The notes under the pieces were generated by a model, which saw only the letters and a list, made by a program, of their open reading frames with translations, did not search any database and was not told where the DNA came from. Of a stretch of DNA of 21,735 nucleotides, positions 16,053 through 21,465 are shown in pieces. The stretch's first letter is position 1. Each line of letters opens with the position of its first letter. This stretch comes from Bacilli bacterium (GTDB lineage Bacteria > Bacillota_I > Bacilli_A > RF39 > UBA660), in assembly GCA_017476705.1 (NCBI GenBank), contig JAFUZI010000097.1:1-21735 (forward strand). Direction: 5' to 3'. Made by a program: the position numbers and the translations under genes.

Positions 16053-16501
16053 AGGCTTAATACAGTATTATCAACAATTCTAAATACTTTATCTAGTGTT
16101 ATTTCAGTACTTCCTATACTTAAATTAAGAAGGTCTTTTAAATAATCATTTTTTCTGGGTTTGAATAAAGATAATCCTTCTTTATCTTCAATCCAATCAA
16201 AATATTTAGATATTGTTTGTTTTGTTTGTCTTTTTTCCATAGTTGAAATAACTATAAATGGGTTTAGATAATTTAATCCAAAATAATCTATTTGTCCTGC
16301 AGAATGATTTAAATCTTCTTCTTTAGATATGAAATATACAATTTTTTTATTAGGTATATAATTATAATAATATATATCTATACATAAATTTTTACATATA
16401 TGTGAAAAATCTTTTATATCACAAAAGTGAAGATAAGCATCTGATATTATATCATTTATAGGGATTTTAATTATGGGTTTATTATCACTGTTTAATTGCA
16501 T
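16049..16501 (-). CDS. Hypothetical protein between MoxR and VWA genes
   Basis: A 150-residue protein with no recognised family. It looks like an alpha/beta domain: strands such as NKKIVYFISKEE and NPFIVISTMEKR alternate with helices. It overlaps the MoxR gene by 17 bases and the VWA gene by 4, so the three are translated together, and it is likely a third component of the MoxR/VWA system or an adaptor. No active-site motif stands out. Confidence 0.7.
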   Translation of the reverse strand: MQLNSDNKPIIKIPINDIISDAYLHFCDIKDFSHICKNLCIDIYYYNYIPNKKIVYFISKEEDLNHSAGQIDYFGLNYLNPFIVISTMEKRQTKQTISKYFDWIEDKEGLSLFKPRKNDYLKDLLNLSIGSTEITLDKVFRIVDNTVLSL

Positions 16502-17642
16502 ATTCAGTAAGTTTATTTAATATGTCAGCATGTCCTTTAAATATAATATTGATGTTATTTATAATACCAGTTTTATCTTTTAAAGGACTGAAATTAGATT
16601 TAATTTCTTGTAATGCTGCTGCTACTTGTTCTTTAGTACAATATGTAAAGAATTTATTTATATTTTGTGCTTCAGCTTGAGTAATAGAAGAAAATTCATT
16701 TTCATCTTTTATATTTTCAAGTTGATTTATAATATTCATGAATACATATTGTGATTTATTATTTCTATACTGAGTTAATTTTGCTTCAGTTCTTGGACTC
16801 ATTTGCTTAACATCATCTAATGTTAATTCTGAAATTAACTGACAGAATTTTATAAAATCAATAGCATTTTGTTGTCCAATATAATATTTAGCAACATTTG
16901 AAATATCTTTTAACCAAAGTCTAATATCAGCATCTTTACCATAATTTGTTTGAATATATTCAGATAGAAAATGCCAAGTTCTTGGTGAAGCATATGCCTC
17001 TTTATTAAGTACTTGAGCATTATTATTTTTATCTTTTTCAAAAGATTCGAATAATTTAGATCCTTTATTATATTCATGATATTGTAGAATGGTTGGGTGT
17101 ATTATACCTTTACCCCAATCTATCCATTCTGTATATTTTAGATTATGTGTAACGTGGATTAATCTACCATTTAATGCACTATCTAAATCATTAACATCAG
17201 TAGCATCTTCAGAACCTAAATTACCTGTTGCTGCCATATATACATTATTATTAAATTTAAATTGTGTACCTATAGCACGCTCATTAAATATTTGCATTGC
17301 TGCTTTTAATACATCTTCAGGTGCTCTGTTCAACTCATCAAAATTAATTAAAGTAGGTTTTGTATTAGCGTCTAATGCCCATTTTGGTGTTACAAAATCC
17401 ATAACTTTTATAGTAGAATCACCATACTTTACCATTTCTGTAGACGGAAACATTCCTACAGCAATTGGGTCTAATTGTGCTAATCTTAAATCAATATATT
17501 GCCATCCAAGTTTCTTGGCAAGAGTGGCTAATATTGCTGATTTTGCACGCCCTGGTGCTGATTTTAAATACAATACTCCGTGTTGAGGTTTTATCATTTT
17601 TAGATATGCCTCTTCTCTTTTTGTTAGTGGTATATTTTCCAT
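16485..17642 (-). CDS. MoxR-type AAA+ ATPase
   Basis: A 385-residue AAA+ protein. Walker A is KSAPGRAKSA (27-36), degenerate because the Gly before Lys is Ala, though Lys and Ser are kept. Walker B is LINFDELNRA (98-107), sensor 1 is AATGNLG (137-143), and DLDSALNGRL matches the arginine-finger region of MoxR proteins. These hexameric ATPases work with VWA proteins to mature or activate targets; a VWA protein is encoded two genes downstream. The C-terminal 200 residues are helical, a lid plus a long extension. The start has little Shine-Dalgarno signal (AAAAAATAATATGG). The odd Walker A could mean weak ATP turnover, but variants of this loop occur in the family. Confidence 0.88.
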   Translation of the reverse strand: MENIPLTKREEAYLKMIKPQHGVLYLKSAPGRAKSAILATLAKKLGWQYIDLRLAQLDPIAVGMFPSTEMVKYGDSTIKVMDFVTPKWALDANTKPTLINFDELNRAPEDVLKAAMQIFNERAIGTQFKFNNNVYMAATGNLGSEDATDVNDLDSALNGRLIHVTHNLKYTEWIDWGKGIIHPTILQYHEYNKGSKLFESFEKDKNNNAQVLNKEAYASPRTWHFLSEYIQTNYGKDADIRLWLKDISNVAKYYIGQQNAIDFIKFCQLISELTLDDVKQMSPRTEAKLTQYRNNKSQYVFMNIINQLENIKDENEFSSITQAEAQNINKFFTYCTKEQVAAALQEIKSNFSPLKDKTGIINNINIIFKGHADILNKLTEYAIKQ

Positions 17643-17643
17643 A

Positions 17644-18093
17644 TTATTTTTTCTGTACTTTTTTTATTTCTTTTAATTTTTCATTTATTCTGGATATTAG
17701 AAATTTTGCTGGCACTGTTCTATATGTACCATTTAACCAATTTTCAAAATCTATAGTTACATAGGTTATTGCTTTATCATGATAAGTGTATAAATCATTT
17801 TTAGTAATGATTTTTTTAAGTTTTTTTAATTCTGCTTCATCTTCACTATTAAAAAAATCACGATATATAAGATCGCACTCTACTGTAATTTTTTGATTGG
17901 GTGCATAATGATTTCTAACTAAAATATCGTTAGTAGAAGAAAAGCGTATTTCAGGATCATTTGCTTGTGTATAATGTGTATTTATTGGCTCAAATTCATT
18001 CCATAATTCCATAAGTTTTTCTCTATAAATATCGTAATATTTATTATTTATAATAGTCTTATGTATAAGATTTTGATTTATTTGCTGTTCCAT
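17644..18093 (-). CDS. Hypothetical protein (149 aa)
   Basis: No domain recognised. Mixed alpha/beta protein: N-terminal helix (YYDIYREKLMELWNEF), a central part with ITVECDLIYRDFF, and a strongly basic C-terminal helix (RINEKLKEIKKVQKK). It ends one base before the MoxR gene and overlaps the upstream small gene by 16 bases, so it belongs to the same transcription unit. Confidence 0.75.
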   Translation of the reverse strand: MEQQINQNLIHKTIINNKYYDIYREKLMELWNEFEPINTHYTQANDPEIRFSSTNDILVRNHYAPNQKITVECDLIYRDFFNSEDEAELKKLKKIITKNDLYTYHDKAITYVTIDFENWLNGTYRTVPAKFLISRINEKLKEIKKVQKK

Positions 18094-18317
18094 TTATCTT
18101 CTGATTTTTTTAATATTTCTAAATTTCTTTTTAGTTTTGTTATATTTTTCTGTGATAATTTTATAGACTCTAATGTATTTTTATATGTAAAGTCTTCTTT
18201 TCCGAATAACTGTTTTGCAAGTTCTAAACAATTCACTTGCAATTTTCTTACAGTCATTGCAGTTTGTAACTGTGTTTCAAGATTTACTATTGTTTCTTGA
18301 TAAGGTGTTAATTCCAT
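18078..18317 (-). CDS. Small coiled-coil protein (79 aa)
   Basis: A short, almost fully helical protein with heptad spacing of Leu/Ile (ETIVNLETQLQTAMTVRKLQ, then LKRNLEILKKSEDKW). No family recognised. The start at 18315-18317 has a clear Shine-Dalgarno sequence (GGGAGG, 5-6 bases before ATG), unlike most genes here. It overlaps the upstream gene by 10 bases. Confidence 0.7.
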   Translation of the reverse strand: MELTPYQETIVNLETQLQTAMTVRKLQVNCLELAKQLFGKEDFTYKNTLESIKLSQKNITKLKRNLEILKKSEDKWNSK

Positions 18318-18544
18318 TTTATGCCTCCCTTTTTTCTTTTTTTAATATTTTCTATTAGAAATGGTTTAAGAGTTAATGGGTATTTTTCACAATATTCTAT
18401 AATACTTTCTAAATTGTTTAGACACTCTAATATATTACAAATATGTCTAATATTACGTGTCTCTAAATTACTTTTAAATACTGTGATTTTGTTGTTTCTA
18501 ATTACCACTAATTTTTGTGGTTTTGGATGATGATTTTTTACCAT
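18308..18544 (-). CDS. Small basic hypothetical protein (78 aa), first gene of the replication module
   Basis: A basic protein (MVKNHHPKPQKLVVIRNNK) with a helical, Leu/Asn-rich centre and the tail KKRKKGG. No domain recognised. It is the first complete gene after the 400-base structured gap, so it is the promoter-proximal gene of the module. Its own ATG lacks a Shine-Dalgarno sequence; a stronger one serves a 20-codon frame starting 16 bases upstream, which may couple translation into this gene. Confidence 0.65.
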   Translation of the reverse strand: MVKNHHPKPQKLVVIRNNKITVFKSNLETRNIRHICNILECLNNLESIIEYCEKYPLTLKPFLIENIKKRKKGGIKWN

Positions 18545-18560
18545 TATTTTCTGTGTTCAT
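18498..18560 (-). CDS. Possible leader peptide (20 aa) overlapping the next gene
   Basis: ATG 18558-18560 follows AAGAGGATAAA, one of the best Shine-Dalgarno matches in this window. It opens a 20-codon frame, MNTENNGKKSSSKTTKISGN, ending at TAG 18498-18500, out of frame with and overlapping the first 47 bases of the 78-residue gene. It could be a leader for translational coupling or simply reflect a misjudged start. Sequence alone cannot settle it. Confidence 0.3.
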   Translation of the reverse strand: MNTENNGKKSSSKTTKISGN

Positions 18561-18600
18561 TTTATCCTCTTAAACTTGAGTTTTTATTATTTTATACTTT

Positions 18601-18626
18601 TTTGATTAAAACTAGAGAAAAGAAGA
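18601..18626. repeat. Inverted repeat, left arm (partner 18916-18941)
   Basis: Core AAAACTAGAGAAAAG; the arm is complementary to 18916-18941 at 24 of 26 positions, 289 bases apart. It flanks the whole structured gap. Genes on both sides run in the same direction, so the repeat does not separate divergent promoters. Confidence 0.85.
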
Positions 18627-18712
18627 CCATAAGTGCCCAATTACAAAACGTCTCATTAACTTTCACAGAATGAGAGATAATATAATTGTTTAGGCACTTA
18701 TGGTCAGCATTA

Positions 18713-18726
18713 ATGTTTCTCAACAT
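18713..18726 (-). other. Short hairpin with GNRA-type loop, copy 1
   Basis: On the minus strand reads ATGTT-GAGA-AACAT: a 5-bp stem closed by a GAGA (GNRA) tetraloop. A second copy at 18772-18785 keeps the loop and the stem while changing one base pair (A-U to G-C type), which is covariation within the window. Confidence 0.55.
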
Positions 18727-18771
18727 GATTTTTTTTGAACAAAAATTATTTTAAAAATAAAGTACTAATGA

Positions 18772-18785
18772 ACGTTTCTCAACGT
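18772..18785 (-). other. Short hairpin with GNRA-type loop, copy 2
   Basis: On the minus strand reads ACGTT-GAGA-AACGT. Compared with copy 1, 59 bases away, both sides of the second base pair have changed together (T..A to C..G) and the GAGA loop is unchanged. An alternative is a palindromic protein-binding site used twice. Confidence 0.55.
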
Positions 18786-18915
18786 GCATTTGAAACAAAA
18801 TATGAAATAAAAAAAAATAAAAACTAAAACACTTACAAGAAGTATTCAGTATAAAGTTTTATTTAATTTTAAATACATTTTTTTAATGGAGATTTAGTCT
18901 TTGGGTACTTGTCCC

Positions 18916-18941
18916 TCTCCTTTTCTCTAGTTTTAAACAAA
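18916..18941. repeat. Inverted repeat, right arm (partner 18601-18626)
   Basis: Core CTTTTCTCTAGTTTT. It lies 8 bases after the stop of the 107-residue gene (18949). Part of it (TCTCC, 18916-18920) can also pair with GGAGA at 18888-18892, enclosing GGG/CCC, so two folds compete. Confidence 0.85.
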
Positions 18942-18948
18942 GAATTTA

Positions 18949-19272
18949 TTAAATCTTTGCAAGAATATTTTTTACCGATAACCAATCCATCGCAGTTACA
19001 TCCTTGTAATATTTATTCCTGCTGCAATTCATTAATATATTCTCTGTTTTATTTTTAGTTAAGGGTTTAACTGAACATATTTTCTTTTTATGTCTATCCA
19101 TTGTAATTGAATATCCATATGGTGTTTTTTTCGGTTTATTTACTATATGAATATATGTTACAATATTAGTAGTTTTATTAAGTTCTATCATAAAGTAATT
19201 ATGATATTTTTGTTCAGTTTCATTAGTTTGTTTTTTGTTATTATTAAATAGTTTTTTAAAAAATATTTCCAT
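18949..19272 (-). CDS. Hypothetical protein (107 aa)
   Basis: A basic protein rich in Lys, Asn and Thr. A short amphipathic N-terminus (MEIFFKKLFNNNKK) is followed by beta-like stretches (NYFMIELNKTTNIVTYIHIVN) and a C-terminal DWLSVKNILAKI. No family recognised. It is the last gene before the structured gap. The coding sequence itself contains perfect short inverted repeats, such as TATCATAA/TTATGATA near 19180-19200. Confidence 0.65.
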   Translation of the reverse strand: MEIFFKKLFNNNKKQTNETEQKYHNYFMIELNKTTNIVTYIHIVNKPKKTPYGYSITMDRHKKKICSVKPLTKNKTENILMNCSRNKYYKDVTAMDWLSVKNILAKI

Positions 19273-19285
19273 AGATTGTTTTTCT

Positions 19286-19483
19286 TTAATTTAATATTTC
19301 TGATATAATACCAGAATAATTTATACATAGTAAACCAAAAGTAATAAAAGATAATCTCAATAGGAAAGATATTGAAAATAATAAAATATCTTCAAATTTA
19401 CTGTCATTTTTACTTTCAGTTTTTATTCTAAAGGCATAATATAATGCTATTATGCCTAATGCACATAATATATAGTCTGTCAT
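19286..19483 (-). CDS. Small membrane protein, two membrane segments
   Basis: From ATG 19481-19483 (MTDYILCALGI) the protein is 65 residues with two hydrophobic segments, DYILCALGIIALYYAF and ILLFSISFLLRLSFITFGLL, separated by a charged loop. A longer frame begins with TTG at 19510 but overlaps the upstream gene, so ATG is preferred. Function unknown; small phage membrane proteins of this kind often act in lysis or host takeover, but no motif supports either. The sequence at 19432-19457 is a perfect 10-bp hairpin (AGGCATAATA/TATTATGCCT). Confidence 0.65.
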   Translation of the reverse strand: MTDYILCALGIIALYYAFRIKTESKNDSKFEDILLFSISFLLRLSFITFGLLCINYSGIISEILN

Positions 19484-19491
19484 AATATTAA

Positions 19492-19752
19492 TTATTTGTA
19501 TTTTTCCCAATTCTTTTCAGAATCTGGGAATAAAGAACATTTATTTTTAAGAATAACTCTTTGACCTTTTTCAGATAAATATCTGCCATATTCGTCAAAT
19601 AAAAAACTTGCTTTTCCTCTAAGACTAACACATTCAATAATGTTGTTTTTTATTTGAACAAATTTAATATCGCCAAACATTGGCGAATAATATATTTTAT
19701 CCTTCTTTTTGTTTGTATTTATTTTCTTTATTATGTTTATTATGTTTATCAT
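19492..19752 (-). CDS. Small protein with LFPDSEKNW motif
   Basis: An 86-residue protein. SPMFGDIKFVQI, FLFDEYGRYLSEKGQ and CSLFPDSEKNWEKY match a pattern I recall from short unassigned proteins of Bacteroidota genomes and phages (Gly-x-x-x-F ... F-x-x-x-G-R-Y ... LFPS-x-x-x-x-W). It is probably a small cytoplasmic beta-rich fold. It is the first gene after the 316-base gap 19753-20068. Two tight hairpins lie in its coding sequence: TCGCCAA-aca-TTGGCGA near 19670-19687, and a bulged 11-bp stem near 19503-19530. Confidence 0.65.
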   Translation of the reverse strand: MINIINIIKKINTNKKKDKIYYSPMFGDIKFVQIKNNIIECVSLRGKASFLFDEYGRYLSEKGQRVILKNKCSLFPDSEKNWEKYK

Positions 19753-19791
19753 TATTTTAAATTGTTTTAATTGTTAATAACTAAATAAAAA

Positions 19792-19819
19792 CTTTCAATT
19801 AGTTATAGTTAATTGAAAG
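19792..19819 (-). terminator. Terminator-like hairpin in the leader of the 86-residue gene
   Basis: A perfect 10-bp stem (CTTTCAATTA, 19792-19801, with TAATTGAAAG, 19810-19819) with an 8-base loop. On the minus strand it is followed directly by TTTTTATTT, the layout of an intrinsic terminator, about 40 bases before the next start codon. The stem is AT-rich, so termination may be weak or conditional. On the plus strand there is no T run. Confidence 0.5.
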
Positions 19820-20068
19820 AACTAACACATTATACTTTATTATGAAGATAGAAATAAATATAAAATATATAGTATACAAATGAGTTTTACTGCTATCTAT
19901 ACCTATGTATAAATCTATAACCACAGCAGGATAATATCTATAAAAGTGTAGGTTATAAAAATAACGTGAATGATTCTCAAGCCTTTCAATCCAAGAGCCG
20001 TATCAGTTTTCAACTTAAGAATTTAAAAGTTTCATTTTTTAAAACTTCCCCTACACTTTATTTTGACA
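19820..20068 (-). promoter_or_regulatory. Non-coding leader with a long-range stem
   Basis: No gene lies between 19753 and 20068. A 10-bp stem joins 19943-19952 (AAAGTGTAGG) and 20050-20059 (CCTACACTTT), enclosing 97 bases with smaller hairpins (GTTAT/ATAAC at 19952-19965, AAGTTT/AAACTT at 20027-20047). A further CTGCT/AGCAG pairing spans 19890-19929. Downstream comes the terminator-like hairpin. The order structured RNA, terminator, start codon is that of a riboswitch or attenuator. AAAGTATAATG (near 19830-19842) is a weak -10-like site. No known riboswitch class was recognised. Confidence 0.4.
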
Positions 20069-20392
20069 TTATAATATATCCACTAATTCATAGTTTTCAA
20101 ACCTATGTTTTGATAGTAGATACTGTTGCTTTTCGTCCAAATAATAATCTTTTTTATTGATGTCTTTTGTTATATCATAAATAAGATTATAGTCTGGATT
20201 TTTATTACCAAATGATTTAAATTCTCCTAATAAATCTAATGCTTTAGATTTATCTTTAAGATATTTAAATGCAAGGTAATCTACTATCTGCTTATTGTAT
20301 TTATTCTTTAACTCTATGTATCTTTCTAATCTATAAATTAGATAACAAGATAAAAGTAAGAAAAATACTGCAGTTAAACAGACTATTAACAT
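20069..20392 (-). CDS. Single-pass membrane protein (107 aa)
   Basis: I start at ATG 20390-20392 because AGGAGG lies 6 bases before it, the strongest ribosome binding site in this window. The protein begins MLIVCLTAVFFLLLSCYLIY, one membrane segment or signal anchor, followed by a mainly helical charged part (YNKQIVDYLAFKYLKDKSKA). A frame opening at 20443 would add 17 residues, but its ATG lies one base from a long hairpin. Function unknown. Nested hairpins run through the gene, for example TAAATCTAA/TTAGATTTA at 20231-20252. Confidence 0.65.
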   Translation of the reverse strand: MLIVCLTAVFFLLLSCYLIYRLERYIELKNKYNKQIVDYLAFKYLKDKSKALDLLGEFKSFGNKNPDYNLIYDITKDINKKDYYLDEKQQYLLSKHRFENYELVDIL

Positions 20393-20398
20393 ATTATT

Positions 20399-20404
20399 CC
20401 TCCT
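20399..20404 (-). promoter_or_regulatory. Strong Shine-Dalgarno sequence that decides a start
   Basis: AGGAGG on the minus strand, 6 bases before ATG 20390-20392. It favours the shorter form of the single-pass membrane protein. Most genes in this window have no such site. Confidence 0.75.
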
Positions 20405-20412
20405 GTTTTTAT

Positions 20413-20432
20413 TAGGGTTATTACTAACCCTA
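20413..20432 (-). other. Hairpin with GTAA (GNRA-type) loop in a leader
   Basis: A perfect 8-bp stem, TAGGGTTA/TAACCCTA, closed on the minus strand by GTAA. It lies 8 bases before the AGGAGG site of the membrane-protein gene, so it could control ribosome access. Confidence 0.55.
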
Positions 20433-20444
20433 TAGTTATACATA

Positions 20445-20492
20445 ACAATATTCCTATCGCTACCGTTAATATGGTAACGATAAGAATATTGT
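20445..20492 (-). other. 20-bp hairpin, perfect only as minus-strand RNA
   Basis: Arms 20445-20464 and 20473-20492, loop of 8. On the plus strand two positions are C-A mismatches (54/83 and 60/77); on the minus strand these become U-G pairs, giving 20 continuous pairs. It lies between the stop of the 95-residue gene (20501) and the membrane-protein gene. No T run follows, so it is more likely a processing, stability or regulatory element than a terminator. Confidence 0.7.
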
Positions 20493-20500
20493 ATAAATTA

Positions 20501-20788
20501 TTATTCTTCTTTTTCATATTGTATCAAATCTTCTGCTTCTGCTAATTCATATTCAGAAGCATATTTTTCTATAAGGCTTTGTGGTGCTTTGTATATTTCA
20601 CCATATCCGCCTTTACAATTTCTTATTTCAACCTTATCAGGTTGAATAAAATGCATAGATAGTTTGCCATTCCACCATTCTGGTGGAAGGACTTCACCAT
20701 CTATTAATTCTACGTCTTTCTCGCATAGAAAAGCCATAATTAATTCTTCTATGCAAGAAATCTCTTCAGTTTTATCGTATTTCTTCAT
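20501..20788 (-). CDS. Hypothetical protein, paralogue of the upstream gene (copy B)
   Basis: A 95-residue acidic protein. Its part ISCIEELIMAFLCEKDVELIDG, LPPEWWNGKLSMHFI, KVEIRNCKGGYGEIYKAPQSLIEKY aligns along its length with the protein of 20772-21008, so the two arose by tandem duplication. The shared pattern is a short N-terminal helix, P-x-x-W-x, a beta hairpin and G-Y-x-E-x-Y. No family recognised. It starts inside the end of the upstream gene (17-base overlap). Copy B has an extra acidic tail (AEAEDLIQYEKEE). Confidence 0.7.
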   Translation of the reverse strand: MKKYDKTEEISCIEELIMAFLCEKDVELIDGEVLPPEWWNGKLSMHFIQPDKVEIRNCKGGYGEIYKAPQSLIEKYASEYELAEAEDLIQYEKEE

Positions 20789-21008
20789 ACCACTTTTTGT
20801 ATTCAGAAATTATACTTTCAGAGCCTACATATTCTTCAGCATATCCCATATGCCAATTGAATACAACAACTCTGTTTTTATCCATAAAATCTAATTCTAT
20901 ATTGCTATCCCAATCATCGGGATGCAATAATGTAGATTTTATACATCTTACGTCTTCCCATAGCAGACAATTCATTAAGTCTGCTATGCTACACATTGAT
21001 GTAGTCAT
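20772..21008 (-). CDS. Hypothetical protein, paralogue of the downstream gene (copy A)
   Basis: A 78-residue acidic protein: MCSIADLMNCLLWEDVRCI, LHPDDWDSNIELDFM, RVVVFNWHMGYAEEYVGSESIISEYKKWYEE. It matches copy B in length, order of elements and the Gly-Tyr-x-Glu-x-Tyr box. The coding DNA holds a perfect 10-bp hairpin (20959-20968 with 20979-20988) and a three-tier one (20884-20893 with 20933-20942 around 20900-20929). The function is unknown; the size and acidity would suit a small protein inhibitor, which is a guess. Confidence 0.7.
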   Translation of the reverse strand: MTTSMCSIADLMNCLLWEDVRCIKSTLLHPDDWDSNIELDFMDKNRVVVFNWHMGYAEEYVGSESIISEYKKWYEEIR

Positions 21009-21065
21009 AATCTTTTACCAACCCTGTTATCCTCATTGTGGCTGAGTTTTAATTGTTAATTACTA

Positions 21066-21446
21066 TTATCTATCGTATATTAAATCTGTTTTTAATTTTC
21101 TATATACGATAGATATTCTATCTTCTGGATTACATTGTAGAATGTAATCTCTTGTATTATCATCTATCACTATATATGCACCCCAAACATTTTGGTCATC
21201 ATCGTGATAGATAAAATAATTTAGTTTATTCTCTGGTTCATAAACCAGAGTTGTGATACTTGATATGTTAATATCTATAGTATCACCTACTTTGGGCTCT
21301 ATTTCAAACCCATTATGTAATCCATTTTCATAGATTACTTCTTTCTGTCCAAAGCACTTTTGGACCAGTATTCCACATAGGAATACTACTAATAGCATTC
21401 CTATGTAGAAGACTATATTTAATATGTTTTTGTTCTTTTCTTTCAT
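21066..21446 (-). CDS. Single-pass membrane protein (126 aa)
   Basis: Basic N-terminus (MKEKNKN), then a membrane segment about residues 9-31 (ILNIVFYIGMLLVVFLCGIL), then a soluble, acidic beta-rich domain (VGDTIDINISSITTLVYEPE, WGAYIVIDDNTRDYI). The topology suggests that the domain faces the periplasm. No family recognised. The coding DNA contains at least seven perfect hairpins of 7-14 bp, including one that covers the stop codon. A pseudoknot-like leader precedes the start. Confidence 0.7.
   Translation of the reverse strand: MKEKNKNILNIVFYIGMLLVVFLCGILVQKCFGQKEVIYENGLHNGFEIEPKVGDTIDINISSITTLVYEPENKLNYFIYHDDDQNVWGAYIVIDDNTRDYILQCNPEDRISIVYRKLKTDLIYDR
21067..21115 (-). other. 14-bp inverted repeat over the end of the membrane-protein gene
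   Basis: TATCTATCGTATAT (21067-21080) and ATATACGATAGATA (21102-21115) are perfectly complementary, loop 21. The repeat lies within the last 17 codons and includes the stop codon region. No T run follows on the minus strand, so it is not a standard terminator; it may guard the 3' end of the message. Confidence 0.7.
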
Positions 21447-21465
21447 ATTAAATATTTATTAAAAA

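Larger units (their letters stand above)
18601..18941 (-). ncRNA. Large structured non-coding element (candidate RNA or leader)
   Basis: This gap between operons is bounded by a 26-nt inverted repeat (18601-18626 and 18916-18941, 24 of 26 complementary). On the minus strand one of the two exceptions is a G-U pair. Inside, 18625-18637 and 18693-18705 form a perfect 13-bp stem (GACCATAAGTGCC with GGCACTTATGGTC) that encloses a 6-bp stem (18638-18643 with 18683-18688) and a 7-bp stem (UCUCAUU/AAUGAGA, about 18651-18657 and 18669-18675). Two further short hairpins lie at 18713-18726 and 18772-18785. No ORF of note occupies it. It could be a structured non-coding RNA, the leader of the replication operon, or a DNA element such as an origin; the G-U pair and GNRA-type loops favour RNA. 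Confidence 0.5.

Noticed and set aside
17089..17586. 165-codon open frame on the plus strand inside the MoxR gene
   Set aside because: Antisense shadow of a clear AAA+ gene; no ribosome site and no recognisable protein.
18601..18941. Invertible promoter segment flanked by inverted repeats
   Set aside because: Bacteroidota use such switches, but no recombinase gene is near, the genes on both sides run the same way, and the inside is highly structured. It stays a minor alternative.
19943..20059. tRNA-like gene
   Set aside because: The 10-bp closing stem suggested an acceptor arm, but there is no T-loop, anticodon arm or CCA in register.
21008..21047. 15-codon frame MRITGLVKDYDYINV before the 78-residue gene
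   Set aside because: Too short, no clear ribosome site, overlaps the next start by chance as easily as by design.
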